A DNA stretch of 64,000 nt from contig OY757026.1 of NCBI GenBank assembly GCA_963580285.1, positions 67,271,396-67,335,395 of the forward strand. Reading direction: 5' to 3'. The translations under genes were made by a program, and so were the position numbers. The stretch is from Lucinisca nassula (lineage: Eukaryota; Mollusca; Bivalvia; Lucinida; Lucinidae). Below, piece after piece: positions 42,200 through 53,184 of this stretch (position 1 is its first letter; every line of letters starts with the position of its first letter). Below the pieces are notes generated by a model. The model saw only the letters and a program-made list of their open reading frames with translations, was not told the origin of the DNA and ran no database searches.

Positions 42200-42709
42200 T
42201 AGGAGTGTAACCGTTGGTCTTCTGCTCCAGCATTTATGTGTTTCTTGCTGTCGAGTCCTCATCGTTGTTTCGTCTCTGTGGTTGTTTGATTGATGTGGCA
42301 CTGATGAGTTAGGAGGCCTTCATGCGGACTGAACAAACTACATGTATTTGTCTAAATCACAACGGAAATGATGGCGAGGATTGTGGCCACGTAAAATCGA
42401 TTTAAGCCCCCCCCCCCCCCCCCCCCCCCCAGTGGAATTCGTTTCACTGACCGTTCCATGGTGGTTTATTTTTGTTATGGTTTGTCCTTTAGTGTGTGCA
42501 TCGCTTATATTATTTGTTTTGGAGAGCCAATTGACCATTTTTTTGGAAAGTAACAGCACTTTTGGTTTTCCGCTATTGATGTTTCCATTAGGGTCTAGTT
42601 GTTTCATGTTTGTGCTTTTTTTCTCTTTGGTGTCTCTGATGGGAGCTGTGGGTTAATTGACATGCATCGATTCCTGATCATAGGCGTCACTTCTATTTTT
42701 CGATTATTT
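42200..42709 (+). repeat. Family I repeat with C-run
   Basis: GTAACCGTTGGTCTTCTGC, about 23 C at 42408-42430, GGAATTCGTTTCACTGACCG, TTTTTGGAAAGTAACAGC and TTTGGTGTCTCTGATGGG. Collinear with 44060-44580. The class is not recognised. Confidence 0.7.
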
Positions 42710-42951
42710 TGAAAATTTTGCCACCAAAAATAAATAAACATTTTCAGATAAAATGTTACGCTATTTTTCATATAGCTACCAAACACATAGAGTGTAGGTA
42801 CTCGTTTGAACCGCCTCGACGAGGCGGCATAACGATTACAATTTATGTTTATGAGCAGAAACAAGAAAAGATAATGTAAACCCCTAAGACCCCTAGTTTT
42901 ACAATATAAAAGTTAAGAGGGTCAAAATTATACAGGCATGTTTTCATGATG
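42710..42951 (-). mobile_element. HM element, type A, left end lost
   Basis: Begins at GAAAATTTTGCCACCAAAA. Core GAACCGCCTCGACGAGGC GGCATAACG lacks the full right stem. Ends GCATGTTTTCATGATG. Confidence 0.78.
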
Positions 42952-43389
42952 ACACCACAGGATAACTTGTCCACGTGTTATAAGTAGAATCCATCAGTTT
43001 TGTTCAATGAAAACAGAGAAGTTCAGCGGTCACATTGGAAATGAGGCTTTGCCGAGTTTCCCACGTTACAGTTGGACCCTCGGGTTGAGATTTCTAACAA
43101 TTATTGATACATGCCTGTGAGACCGAAACAGCCCTTCGTTTGCTCGCTGATTGCACAGCCAATCGTATATGTGCACGCGACTCAAGACACCATGACGTCC
43201 CAAATAGCGTATGCTTTCTACATAAATGCCGTTAGTTGGGGAGAGATCAAACGTATTTATGAATTCTGAAAAAAAAAAAACAAAAAAAAAACTGCGGGTA
43301 TTCTTTATTATTTATTTTTATTACAAAAAATAATTTTATATCCAAAAAACTCAACTTTGTTTCTGTTTGGTTTTGCCTCTTTTTCTCCA
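42952..43389. other. Unassigned stretch with A-runs
   Basis: No hairpin, SINE or exon seen. CACCATGACGTCCC near 43190 resembles the sites in the D and M families. Confidence 0.35.
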
Positions 43390-43671
43390 CATTACGAAAA
43401 TACGCCTATACAAATACATTGTAAACTTAACCGCCGAAATAAGAAGAAAATCTAAAGAGGAAAAACAGTGATATCTTTCTTATTTCTGCTCAAAAATACA
43501 GGTTGTGGGTACCCGTAAGAACCGCCTCATCGAGGCGGTTCTAACGGGTACCCACAATCTATATTTTAGAGCAGAAATAAGAAAATCATTTTTACCCCTG
43601 TAAGCCCCAGTTTTACATTATAAAAGTGGGGTCTAAGGGGGTCAAAATTATACAGGCGTGTTTTCGTGATG
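43390..43671 (-). mobile_element. HM element, type A (complete), stem with paired change
   Basis: CATTACGAAAATACGCC to GGCGTGTTTTCGTGATG. The stem reads GGGTACCCGTAAGAACC against GGTTCTAACGGGTACCC, where the usual CTCG/CGAG has become CCCG/CGGG on both sides. Confidence 0.88.
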
Positions 43672-43792
43672 GGCTTCCTTATAGACAAATGCTGCAATCA
43701 CTTTTTTAGGTTATACATATATGTGAGAGAAAAACTAATCGATCATTGTTGTTCAGAGGGAACAGAACATCCCTACCATTAGCAGGACTTCC

Positions 43793-43945
43793 ATCATGTG
43801 AACAAGTCCGTGAAACGCAACCCCCACCCTAAACCCCGCTTTATATATTTAGAAAACCGGGTTTACGGGGTATACATTAATTTCGTATCTCTGATCTAAG
43901 ACATGGGTTGTGTGTACTCTTTAGAACCGCCTAAATGAGTCTCAG
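43793..43945 (+). mobile_element. HM element, type B, left half only
   Basis: CATCATGTGAACAAGTCCG to TTTAGAACCGCCTAAATGAG, cut at the hairpin tip. Confidence 0.78.
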
Positions 43946-44059
43946 AGTTGTTGTTTTTAAAGCCGATTATCTGCAAAACAGGCCCGATATGTGTTAGACA
44001 AAAAGCAAAGTTTGAACGCGGCGTCTGATTAGAGTCTATCAGAGTCTTTGGTCGGGCCC
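43946..44059. other. Short spacer
   Basis: GCGGCGTCTGATTAGAGTC resembles a J hairpin half. Nothing else is recognised. Confidence 0.3.
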
Positions 44060-44580
44060 CTCGGAGTCTAACTGTTGGTTTTCTTTTGCTCGAGCAATTC
44101 TGTTGTTGTATGCTGTCGCGTCCTCAACACTGTTTCATCTCTGTAGTTATTTTGATTTGTATGTTCTCGGAGATGTTACACTGATGAGTTAGGAAGCCTT
44201 CATGCGGACTAAACAAGTGGAGTGTATACCGCGTCAGAGGTAAGTGCGAGGATTATGGCCATGTTAAATCGATTTAAGCCCCCCCCCCCCCCCCCCAACG
44301 GAATTCTTTCCACTGACCGTTCCAAGGCGGTTCTTCTGTGGTGGTTTATTTATGTTGTTGTTTGTTACTTACTGTGTGTATCACTTGTGTCTTTTATTTT
44401 GGATGGCCATTTGGCCATTTTGTGGGAAAGTAACTGTCCTTATGGCCTTCCTTTGTTTAGGTTTCCATTATGGTCTGGTCGCTTCATGTTTGTGTTTCTT
44501 TTCCTTTGGTGTCTATGATGGGTGGAGTAAGTTAATTGTATCTATTCCTGATCTTTGTTTTACTTCTACTCTACACTGTT
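44060..44580 (+). repeat. Family I repeat with C-run
   Basis: CTAACTGTTGGTTTTCTTTT, GTTACACTGATGAGTTAGG, 17 C at 44280-44296, TTCTTTCCACTGACCG, TTTGGTGTCTATGATGGG and TTCCTGATCTTTG. The 80- and 98-codon frames match those of other copies at the same level as the DNA. Confidence 0.72.
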
Positions 44581-44664
44581 TACTCAAAGGATAACTGCAC
44601 TGGTCAGTGATTGTCACGTGAACAAAAGCAAATTGGTAACTTTTGATCGATTGCATCATGATAC

Positions 44665-44801
44665 CATTATGAAAGCACGCCTATTCAAATACATTGTAAC
44701 CTTTATCGGCGAAAAAATGAAAATTTGAAGATGAAAAATTATGATATTTTTCTTATTTCTGCTCAAAATATAAATTGTGGGTTCTCGTTAGAACCGCCTA
44801 A
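44665..44801 (-). mobile_element. HM element, type A, left half only, abutting R array
   Basis: CATTATGAAAGCACGCC to TTCTCGTTAGAACCGCC, then GGATATCC-type sequence starts. Confidence 0.8.
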
Positions 44802-45058
44802 TCTATAGTACGAATTATGGAAATCAATTATTCGTCTTGGCAAAGAAATACACATAAATAATGACTGAAACCAAAGGCTTTTGCGTGAATTATGGATATC
44901 CACAATTCGAAATATTAATATCCATAATTCAGCCCGATTTATAGATACCCCTTATTCGATTTATGGATACAGAATTCATAATTCGAATTATGGATATCCA
45001 TAAATTGAATTATGGATATCTATAAATATGGATTAAAATATTAAAATGGCACCACACA
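44802..45058. repeat. R element, short array
   Basis: ACCAAAGGCTTTTGCGTG at about 44868, then units ATTATGGATATCC to 45010, and the terminal ATAAATATGGATTAAAATAT, AAATGGCACCACACA. Both ends correspond to those of 54777-55172 in opposite orientation. Confidence 0.8.
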
Positions 45059-45064
45059 GAATCA

Positions 45065-45355
45065 GGGTTTAACATCTCAGTCAATACTATATATGGCATT
45101 TTAGCCGGTCATTTTACATACCCACACTTTTCCTGGGCAGGCTTATACGTAAGCGGTTAACCAGAACAATGCACATTCTTTCGCCAGAAACTGATAACTG
45201 CCCTTCTTGAATCAGCGGAAGGGACAGACGGATGGTAGAAAAGATTTCATGATCAGTCTCCACGAAAAATGATGCCGACCCCGGCAGGTATCGAACCCGT
45301 GTCCTTCTAATCACCTGGCAGACGCGCACCCGACTGAGCTACCGAGGCCGGCTTC
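45065..45355 (-). mobile_element. SINE B, complete
   Basis: GGGTTTAACATCTCAGTC tail side, TACGTAAGCGGTTAACCAG body, and the tRNA head reversed: GGTATCGAACCCGTGTC (box B) and GACTGAGCTACCGAGGCC (box A). The (CAAA) tail is lost. Confidence 0.86.
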
Positions 45356-45692
45356 TACTCTACGTAGAATGCTTGGGATAGGTTTTTTGTTTTGACAACT
45401 TATACTTTTTTATCTTGGGACTAAATTTAATTAAGTACATCAGCCGTGTTTTAAATAATTTATAAACAAAAAAAAAATGTAGAACCTTTTCTTAATTACA
45501 AAATATTGGAAATCGACTGGCAGCGATCCCTGTCTTGATTTTCTGCCTGTTTATTGCCTTTCCAATCGATGGACATCACATTGATGCTTCCGTTCGGAAT
45601 AACCGACCATCTCTACATGTATGACGTTTTGAAGCAAGCATGTTTTATGGGCGGTATCTTGAATGATGTGGCTTTTTAAACACATGCAGTTT
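45356..45692. other. Nothing recognised
   Basis: AT-rich, one A-run near 45469. No frame over 60 codons. Confidence 0.4.
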
Positions 45693-46050
45693 ATAGAGGA
45701 TCTTACATGAGTGTTCATGTATTATTGAATTTATTAAACGAGTTGAGGAAAAGGGATAAAATGCGAGGCTTTGCCGAGCATTTTATCCCTTTTCCTCAAC
45801 TCGTTTAATAAATTCAATAATACATGAACACTCATGTAAGATTCTATTTATCATATGACATTTAAAACGCATTTTATTCACGATTGCTTTATACAAATGT
45901 CAATAGTAAACGCGACGTCGTTAAGGACGTCGTACATGTAACGTTACGGGACGTATCTAGCTAATTTGCATATTTAATCCCCTAATGGATTATCGAAAAT
46001 ATTACATGGCGTTATTACACTCTCAGACGCGACGTCATATGATAAAATAA
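45693..46050 (+). repeat. Fold-back family D, best-preserved copy
   Basis: ATCTTACATGAGTGTTCATG...GAATTTATTAAACGAG and its complement give about 65-bp near-perfect arms with GCGAGGCTTTGCCGAGC tip. Then ACGCGACGTCGTTAAGGACG, ACGTTACGGGACGTATC and CGACGTCATATGATAAA. Confidence 0.88.
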
Positions 46051-46145
46051 TATAATGTTATTAATCAATCCTCGTCAGCTGCAAAGGTCCTCTGCCTTCG
46101 GTATCCGGGGCCCCCCACGAGCAGGATAACAGTTATGCCGACATA

Positions 46146-46360
46146 CATCACGAGATCACGCCTATATAATTCTGACCCAATTGAACCCCACTTTTATTCA
46201 GTAAAACTGAGATTTACAGGGGTAAACCTTATTTTCATTTTTCTGCTCTAAATATAGATTGTGGGTACTTGTTAGAACCGCCTCAGCCGCCTCGTTGAGG
46301 CGGTTGTAACTAGTGTCCACAATCTATATTTTGAACATCTGAACAGAAATGATAAAACAA
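46146..46360 (+). mobile_element. HM element, type A, right end lost
   Basis: CATCACGAGATCACGCC. The core has a duplicated segment (CCGCCTCAGCCGCCTCGTTG). Ends at GAACAGAAATGATAAAAC. Confidence 0.8.
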
Positions 46361-46471
46361 ACTGATATACAGTAATTTTAGTTGAATCGTTGAAAAATTA
46401 GTTGCTTGCGATGAATTTAAAATCGCCATGAAAATAAGCAGAAAAAGATGTATCTAAAATGTCCGTCAGAA

Positions 46472-46729
<258 letters not shown>

Positions 46730-47164
46730 ACATACGGGTAACCCTAGACAAGTCCAGGATTAGTTTTCCCACATTCTAAAAGGTGCTTATGCAACCTTCT
46801 CGCCTCAGAGACGAAAGTGGTCTATAAGTTACAAAAAGAACATGTTGAAGTTTTCCATCGGAGCTCCCTCCCCTCATCCCCCTGAACAAGCATATATCAA
46901 AACTCTTAAAATACCAAATAGATACATGATGGCTCCAGTGCATTATCCTAGGTTTTATTGTCTTATATAAATGTGTTTTCGCAGTTCACTGATGTACTGT
47001 CAATGCCATTTAATGGGGGAATTTACACACCCCAGTGTAAACCAAACCAAACTTTAACTTACGTCCGCAATTAAAAACAGAATAAACTTCATATTAGAAC
47101 ATTCCACTGATAATTGTGTTTAATTCAATGACAACCAATCATTGTTTTCAAATGCGTCTGGTAC
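46730..47164. other. Nothing recognised
   Basis: Ordinary composition. No hairpin, SINE or spliced frame identified. Confidence 0.4.
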
Positions 47165-47640
47165 TGAAAAATACCTTTTAAAGAAGATTAGGGTTTGGAA
47201 AATAGAAGTGAAGGCAATGGTCAGTAATCGATACATATAACCCACAGCTTCCATCAGAGACACCAAAGGGAAAGAAACACAGACATGAAATAACTGGACC
47301 CAAATGGAAACATCAATAGCGGAAAGCCAAAAGGACAGTTGGTTTCCCACCAAATGGCCAATTGGCTATCCAAAACAAAACAATATAAGCGATAACTGTC
47401 CATTTAGATTTCCGCTAATGATGTTTCCATTAGTGTCTAGTTTTTTAATGTTTGTTTTTCTTTCCATTTGTTGTCTCTGATGAGAGGTGTGGGTTAATTG
47501 TTTCGATTTCTGGTCATTGCCTTCACTTATATTTATCCAATTTTTGTTGTGGTGGCGATCCTCTTCACCAGAGCGAATCCGTTTTAGCTATTTCGGTAGA
47601 GGGTCACCTAAGCAACATGCCTGGGAAATTTAGATGATAC
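47165..47640. repeat. Two family I pieces, head to head
   Basis: 47165-47400 is reversed (TCCATCAGAGACACCAAAGG, CAAAAGGACAGTTGG) and 47400-47560 is forward (TTTCCGCTAATGATGTTTCC, TTGTCTCTGATGAGAGG). Together they form a loose inverted repeat. Confidence 0.65.
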
Positions 47641-47674
47641 TGAACAAAAGGTGTAGAAGTTGTCAAGATGAATC

Positions 47675-47760
47675 CGTTTTTTTTTTTTTGTTGTTTTTTT
47701 TTTTTTTTGTTTGTTGTTGTTTTTGCTTGTTTTTTTTTTTTTTTTTTTTTTTTGCTATGG
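47675..47760. repeat. T-rich run
   Basis: T-runs broken by G (GTTGTTTTT and similar). It produces low-complexity FFF frames. Confidence 0.9.
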
Positions 47761-47841
47761 TGGACATTGTATTCCTCAGAGCAGAATCATTTTAGCTATT
47801 TTGGTAGAGGATTACCATACAATATTCTTATTAATTTTGTA

Positions 47842-48956
47842 CAATGTAACCTCCCTGGGAAAACTTCAAAACTGGCTGTTTAAGGGAGGTGGCTGGTCAA
47901 CAGAGGGAAATGTCTGAGATGATGTATGGCTTGTTATCGACGGACAATAAAAAGTGATTATTGAAGACAGCTCAACATGGCTCTACTAAAAGAAAAATAA
48001 ATGATGGAGAGGTGTCATCTTTTCACTTGCTTATATTGTATTTATGCATATATCGCAATGGTAGTTTTGAGAAAAATAAATTTTGAAATAACTTCTACGG
48101 AACCCGGGAAGGGACATGATTTTTTTTTATTTTATAAGTTGTGCGCACAAGATAATATCTTGAGCGGACAAGATATTATCTTGTGCGGACAACATATTAT
48201 CTTGTGCGGACAAGATATTATCTTGTCCCCACAAGATAATATCTTGTCCGCACAACATAATATCTTGTCCGAACAAGATATTATCTTGTGCAGACAACAT
48301 ATTATCTTGTGCAGACAAGATATTATCTTGTCCGCACAAGATATTAAGTTATGCGAACAAGATATTATCTTGTCCGCACAAGATAATATCTTGTCTGCAC
48401 AACATAGATCTTGTGCGCACAAGATATTATCTTGTCCGCACAAGATAATATCTTGTCCGCACAAGATAATATCTTGTCCGAACAACTTCCAAAGATCTAT
48501 GTTGTGCAAACAAGATAATATGTTGTGCGAACAAGATTATATCTTGTGCGGACAAGATAATATGTTGTGCGAACAAGATCATATCTTGTCCGCACAAGAT
48601 AATATCTTGTCCGCACAAGATAATATGTTGTCCGAACAAGATAATATCTTGTCCGCTCAAGATATTATCTTGTTCGCACAACATAATAAAAATAAAAAAT
48701 CATGTCCCTTCCCGGGTTCCGTAAACTACACCAGAAGAAAAATTCCTATTTTTACATCCTAGTTTTTGCTATTGAGTTAACTCTTGGCTGTTTAATAGAG
48801 AGAATTTCGGTTTTGGAAAAGTGGCTGCTGGCTGGAGGAGAGAGGTGCTGCTGATCAGAGGTTAAATATATAGTAAAATGCTATGGGAGGAATTATTCTG
48901 ACTGCTTAAGAGAGGTGGCTGCTAAAAGGAGGTGACCATTAGTGGAGGTTTTACTT
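47842..48956 (+). mobile_element. Element G, interrupted by an E element
   Basis: TA then CAATGTAACCTCCCTGGG, GGCTGTTTAAGGGAGGTGG, AAATAAATGATGGAGAGG, and after the E insertion GAAAAATTCCTATTTTTAC to ATTAGTGGAGGTTTTACTTA. Aligning to 21454-22667 gives the unfilled E site. Confidence 0.8.
48097..48722. mobile_element. E element, most regular copy
   Basis: ACGGAACCCGGGAAGGGACA to TGTCCCTTCCCGGGTTCCGT. About 26 units of 21 bp, nearly all ACAAGATATTATCTTGT or its complement with CCGC/GCGC/GCGG linkers. The inverted marks ACATAGATCTTGTG (48400) and AAAGATCTATGTTGTG (48490) frame the middle. The uninterrupted paralogue at 22435-22450 (AAATAAATAAGTACACCAG) lacks the element. The longest open frame of the window (253 codons) covers it and is not a gene. 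Confidence 0.94.
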
Positions 48957-49119
48957 ATTGTGCTCGCTGCAGGTATTTGCATGTCATTAATTTCATCAGA
49001 TAATTGTAAAATTCAGCACTAAATCAACACGACTAGGTTAGCACCCCTCTGAGAATCAACCTGAAGTCTCGCGGGCTTGACAGACTTTCGAAGTGAATGT
49101 AATACACAGTTTATTCATT

Positions 49120-49400
49120 TCTCCTAATTTAAAAATGGGGATTCTAAACCTCGGGACGTAAAGCTCTCCTATGAAAGCTCGTGCTTCGTATTCGTTTCTT
49201 TTATCGGATTCTCTACCTCTCTCGGTTTAGAAGCCTCCGTGGTGTAGTTGTTACGCTACTCGCCCTGTAAACCATGGGTCGCAAGATCGATCCCGGGTTC
49301 TCCAGACTTTCGGATGGGTCTTTAAACCGAGGTCCCGTCTCCGTATGATGGGACGTAAAACTCAAGCACTCATTCACTCATCTCTCTCGGTTTATAAATC
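49120..49400. repeat. Fold-back (same family as 8075-8232) split by SINE C
   Basis: TTTCTCCTAATTTAAAAATG and GAAAGCTCGTGCTTCG correspond to the 8-kb hairpin. The right arm resumes after the SINE as CTCTCTCGGTTTATAAATC. Confidence 0.65.
49230..49381 (+). mobile_element. SINE C, tRNA-headed, 13-bp target duplication
   Basis: CTCTCTCGGTTTA on both sides. Head GAAGCCTCCGTGGTGTAGTT, box B-like GATCGATCCC, tail CACTCATTCACTCAT. About 18 bases of the body (the TTAGCTGTTGGTG block) are missing. Confidence 0.9.
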
Positions 49401-50954
49401 GGAGAATGAATGAACTCTTTGGATCTTTAAAAATGTGGTATTTATCTTTATGGGCTTTGTAAAGATTAAATTTCGACTTTATTTTGCGCTTTACACACTG
49501 GTGATAATTGTTTCTTTCAAACATTATGAAGTCCTAATAATTGCACGGCCCGTCAATGTTAGATGATAAGGCCTTATTTGATTAGGGCTCTTTAAGCAAC
49601 CAGTCTTTTTCATCGGTTTCGAAGAAACGTGTAGTTATTGTCCAGTTCTATGTTCTTTAGAAAAAAATAGCGGTGTTTCACTGGTCACATGTCGTCCGTA
49701 CTGTAGCTACAACAATTATTGCACGACCCGCAGAAAAAGCGACAGACTGAAGTCGGTTGATTTTCTAAGAGTGCCCTAAAATCACCGTGTCATTCTGTCA
49801 GTCTGTCTGTCCGTCCGTAACCCGTTTGTGAAAATTGGTGATAGTGACTTAACCGCTTGGATTATTTAAACAATTTTTGGCATACTGATAGATATCAATG
49901 AGATCTAACCAATGAACACGGGAAATATTACATTCCATTTAGTATAGCCTCGCCGAGGCGAAAAATGTGAAAATTTTCGAACTATTTCTCCTCGGAAACC
50001 GTTGGGCCGATTGAAGTCAAATTTCATATGGAGCCTCTATGGGATGTAAGAAACCAAACTTTGCTCATGGGGTCCAGGTCACATGACCAAAATGGCCGAT
50101 ATATGGTAAAAACCCTTCAAAAATAGTCTTCTCCAGAACCACTGGGAAGATTTCCACGAAACTTGATAAATAGCATCTGGGACGTAGGCCCATCATAAAT
50201 TGCTAAAATGGTGTCCTTGGGTTTACCTTGACCTTCTTTGTGCCTAGGTCAAACTTTGACACATATGCTTTTGTATTTGAAAAGTGAGAATGCATTTTAT
50301 CCTGAAAACGATTCAGAATACAGTACTAAAGTATAAGATATATTTTTGCTCCTTATGATAAGGCGCATTTATTGGGGGAACCGTTTTAGGTCCAGGTCAC
50401 ATGACCAAAATGGCCGCCATATCCATATATGGTAACACTCATAAAGCTAAAAGCATCCGGCGGGTCGTGCACTTCAGCTGAAGCACATGTTTCGATATTA
50501 TTTTTCACTTCACAAACTGTTGATAATTGTCTCTTTCAGCAGTCTGAGTACTTTATCCGGTAAAATTCCACCATTAAGACCAGCTAAAATTAGGAATGCA
50601 TATTTATTCGGTTTCAGCTGTTCTTTTTTGACTCTTTTCTCTACAGATTGCCGTACACGTTCGAGAGAGTCTACCCAGTCCCCGTGTGGTCGTCAACATT
50701 TTCAAAACTATAGAACCTTAGCAACCTCTAGGTATACAAGTACTTGATGTTTATTCCGATGCGAGGAGGCAACATTTTGCTTACGGGATACATGTACATA
50801 GAAAATAATTGCTCATGCGCTCTGCCCAATCAAAATCAATTAACATTCTGTGTCGTATAACAAGATGGTCTTTTTCAGCGTTTCTGGCTTTGTCTTTCTC
50901 TTTTATGCATCAGACATAATAATTCCAAATATCTCAACCAAATTAAAGGGGGTG
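49401..50954. repeat. Diverged dispersed repeats, no gene
   Basis: AGTCTGTCTGTCCGTCCG near 49802, GCCTCGCCGAGGCG at 49947, and two phrases GGTCCAGGTCACATGACCAA (near 50081 and 50390). The CACTTCACAAACTGTTGATA-type segments near 49495 and 50505 are similar to each other. These suggest one or two old repeat copies. An 86-codon plus frame at 50487 carries no known motif. Confidence 0.45.
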
Positions 50955-51236
50955 GATCGGTGGCGCATAGGTGACGTGTATCATGCGTCACTGGGGCGTC
51001 TAACTGATATTGGCTTACAGCTGTCATTGCAGCAGGTAAGGGTAAAGTGGGAATGTAGTTCTTCTGTTTCTACACTTCCATAAATTTTCCTCTTTCTCCT
51101 CTGTCCCTCACTTTCGTCTTCTCTACTATCGCTTCTATCTCTTGTGCCATTTCCCCTTTCTCTGGGAGACGACACGAAATGACCCACAAGGGTTGACATG
51201 TCGTTAAACCTAAAACAATCAATCAATCAACCAAAT
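50955..51236 (+). repeat. Repeat family H (SINE-like), most complete copy
   Basis: GATCGGTGGCGCATAGGTG start, CACTGGGGCGTCTAACTG, pyrimidine-rich middle (TTCCTCTTTCTCC), CTGGGAGACGACACG and tail TGTCGTTAAACC with AATCAATCAATCAA. The GTTAAACC tail resembles the SINE A tail. No box B is found. Confidence 0.7.
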
Positions 51237-51270
51237 GATATTTATGACAAGTACTTGAACATGTGCGATG

Positions 51271-51550
51271 CATCACGTGAACAAGTCCGTGAAATGAAGA
51301 CCCCACCCCCCTAAACCCCACTTTATATAGGGAAAACTGGGGTTTGCGGGGTAAAAAATAGTTTCTTATGTTTGCTCCAAGACATAGATTGAGGGTACTC
51401 GTTAGAACCGCATCGAAGATGCGGTTCTAACGAGTACCCCCAACTATGTTTGCAGTATAAATAAGAAAAATTTCACCGATTCTCATCAGAAAAGTAGCCA
51501 TTTTGTAGATGGGAAAATTCACTATGTTGCACGGATATGTTATCGCAATG
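51271..51550 (+). mobile_element. HM element, type B (complete), paired stem change
   Basis: CATCACGTGAACAAGTCCG to TATGTTATCGCAATG. The tip reads CCGCATCGAAGATGCGG, where the usual CCTC/GAGG is replaced by CATC/GATG on both sides. Confidence 0.88.
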
Positions 51551-51569
51551 GATAACATTATGGGCTTTG

Positions 51570-52100
51570 TATGTTTGTTTCTTTGTGTGGAGGCTTTACT
51601 TCCCCTTCAACATTATTTAGGCCATTTTTCAAATGTTGCTACTTTTGGCTGACATAGAGATGAAAAAACATCTCAAGCCCTATCTAGCACCCAGGGGGTT
51701 TTCTGTACGGCCTGGTTCCAAGGCTATAAAACTTTTTTTCCATGCTCAAGTCACTTGATCATGAAATTTATCCTGCTCATAAATTTAAAAATGCCAACAA
51801 ATTTTGGCATTTAAAAATATGAGCAGGATAAATGACATTCTGTGCTGATCTGAGCAGGAAAATTGCCGGATTTGTTTTTATTTTGATAATTATGAGCATT
51901 TCTAAGTTCATGCTCAGTTAAGTTGAGCATGAAAAAAGTTTTATAACCTCGGGGCCTGACTAGCACCACTTTTCTTGGGCAGGCTTAGACCTTCTAAGCG
52001 GTTAATCACGTACAAATGTGTTTGGTCGGTTTCAGTTCAGCGTGGAAGCACCATGTTCGCCCAATATTTTTTTTCAGCCCCGATGGGCGTTCTTTCAGCC
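51570..52100 (-). mobile_element. SINE A, interrupted by fold-back F
   Basis: The 3' half is at 51570-51707 (TGGAGGCTTTACTTCCCC...CATCTCAAGCCC) and the 5' half at 51958-52100 (GGCAGGCTTAGACCTTC...CAGCCCCGATGGGCG). CTAGCACC is present at both junctions. Confidence 0.82.
51708..51957. mobile_element. Fold-back family F
   Basis: Near-inverted ends GCTATAAAACTTTTTTTCC and AAAAAAGTTTTATAACC, each followed by TGCTCAA-type sequence. Inner palindrome AATGCCAACAAATTTTGGCATT. Shorter than the 32.6-kb copy because the inner fold-back there is missing. Confidence 0.83.
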
Positions 52101-52160
52101 CCAATGGGGAGGGGGGAGGACGTTTTTAGGCTCTGTGCATGTCGCATTTGAAGACCTGAC

Positions 52161-52798
52161 CATTGCGATAACAATCCCGTGCGACATAGTGCATTTTTCA
52201 TCTCTTTTCTGATGAAAATCCGTGATATTTTTTTTTTTTTCATTTATACTGCAAACACAGGCTGTGGATGCTCGAATGTGGTGGTTCCGGCCCCCGCCCA
52301 TAGGGGCTTGAAGAAATATATGGGCTGCATGATGCTTCCACGCAGAGCTGAATCCGGCCCGCACACTAGTACTGGTAAACCGCTTAGAGGGTCTAAGCCT
52401 GTCCAGGAACCGCGGTGCGAGGCTGACCGTCCATGCAAATAAACCCTATTGGTTTCATTGGGCGACAGGGCTTTAGATGTCATTTCATCTCAATATCGGG
52501 TAAAAGTCCCACAAAATTGGAAGCAACGTCTCCAAAATGACCTTTACAATGTTGACGGGGACGTTTAACCTCAAATAAAACAAAACAAAAATCTCTTTTC
52601 TGATGAAAATCCGTGATATTTTTTTTTCATTTATACTGCAAACACAGGTTGTGGATGCTCGTATGAGGTGGTTCTGCTTGTAACAAGTACCCACAACCCA
52701 TATCTTAGAGCAGAAAATAAGGAAAATACTGTATACCCCTGTTAACCCCGATTTTCATTATGTAAAGTGGGGTTTAGGGGGTGTGCAATTCACGGACA
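52161..52798 (-). mobile_element. HM element, type B, interrupted by SINE A; end abuts next HM
   Basis: CATTGCGATAACAATCCCG. It ends at ATTCACGGAC without the terminal GTGATG, and the next base starts the type A copy at 52799. Segment 52199-52289 is repeated at 52592-52676 around the SINE. Confidence 0.8.
52290..52591 (+). mobile_element. SINE A, complete, flanked by ~85-bp direct repeats
   Basis: GGCCCCCGCCCATAGGGGC to CTCAAATAAAACAAAAC. The direct repeats run from ATCTCTTTTCTGATG to GGTGGTTC on both sides, far longer than the 10-14 bp seen elsewhere. Confidence 0.87.
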
Positions 52799-53184
52799 CA
52801 TCACGAAAACACGCCTATATAATTTTGCCCCCCTTGAACCCCACTTATATATAGAAAACTGGGGTTTCCGGGGGTATACCTTATTTTTAGTTTAAACAAT
52901 ATTTTATTCAAATATAAGGTACACATAATACTACATACAATGTCTGTTTACAATGCTTATATTTTTGTTGTTTCTGCTCTAAAATATAGATTGTTGGCAC
53001 TCGTTAGAACCGCCTGATTTATTGTGGGTACTCGTTAGAGCCGCCTCAATGAGGCGGTTCTAACGAGTGCCCACAATCTATATTTGGAGCAGAAATAAGA
53101 AAAATATCACAATTTTTCTTCTTAAAATTTCTATATTTTGGAAAAAAAAATGGCAATGTATTTGTATAGGCATGTTTTCGTAAT
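52799..53184 (+). mobile_element. HM element, type A, with inserted bases and doubled half-stem
   Basis: CATCACGAAAACACGCC to GGCATGTTTTCGTAAT. About 100 unrelated bases (TAGTTTAAACAATATTTTAT...) follow the first hairpin. The left half-stem occurs twice (GGCACTCGTTAGAACC and GGTACTCGTTAGAGCC). Confidence 0.82.

Noticed and set aside
44352..44594. A membrane-like hydrophobic protein conserved in family I copies
   Set aside because: Conservation is no better than that of the DNA repeat, start sites vary, and no family matches. It is kept only as a repeat.
48001..48762. The longest open frame of the window (253 codons), with ILCGQD/MLCEQD-type repeats
   Set aside because: It lies on the E array. 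A 21-bp period without stops keeps several frames open on both strands, so length is not evidence of coding.
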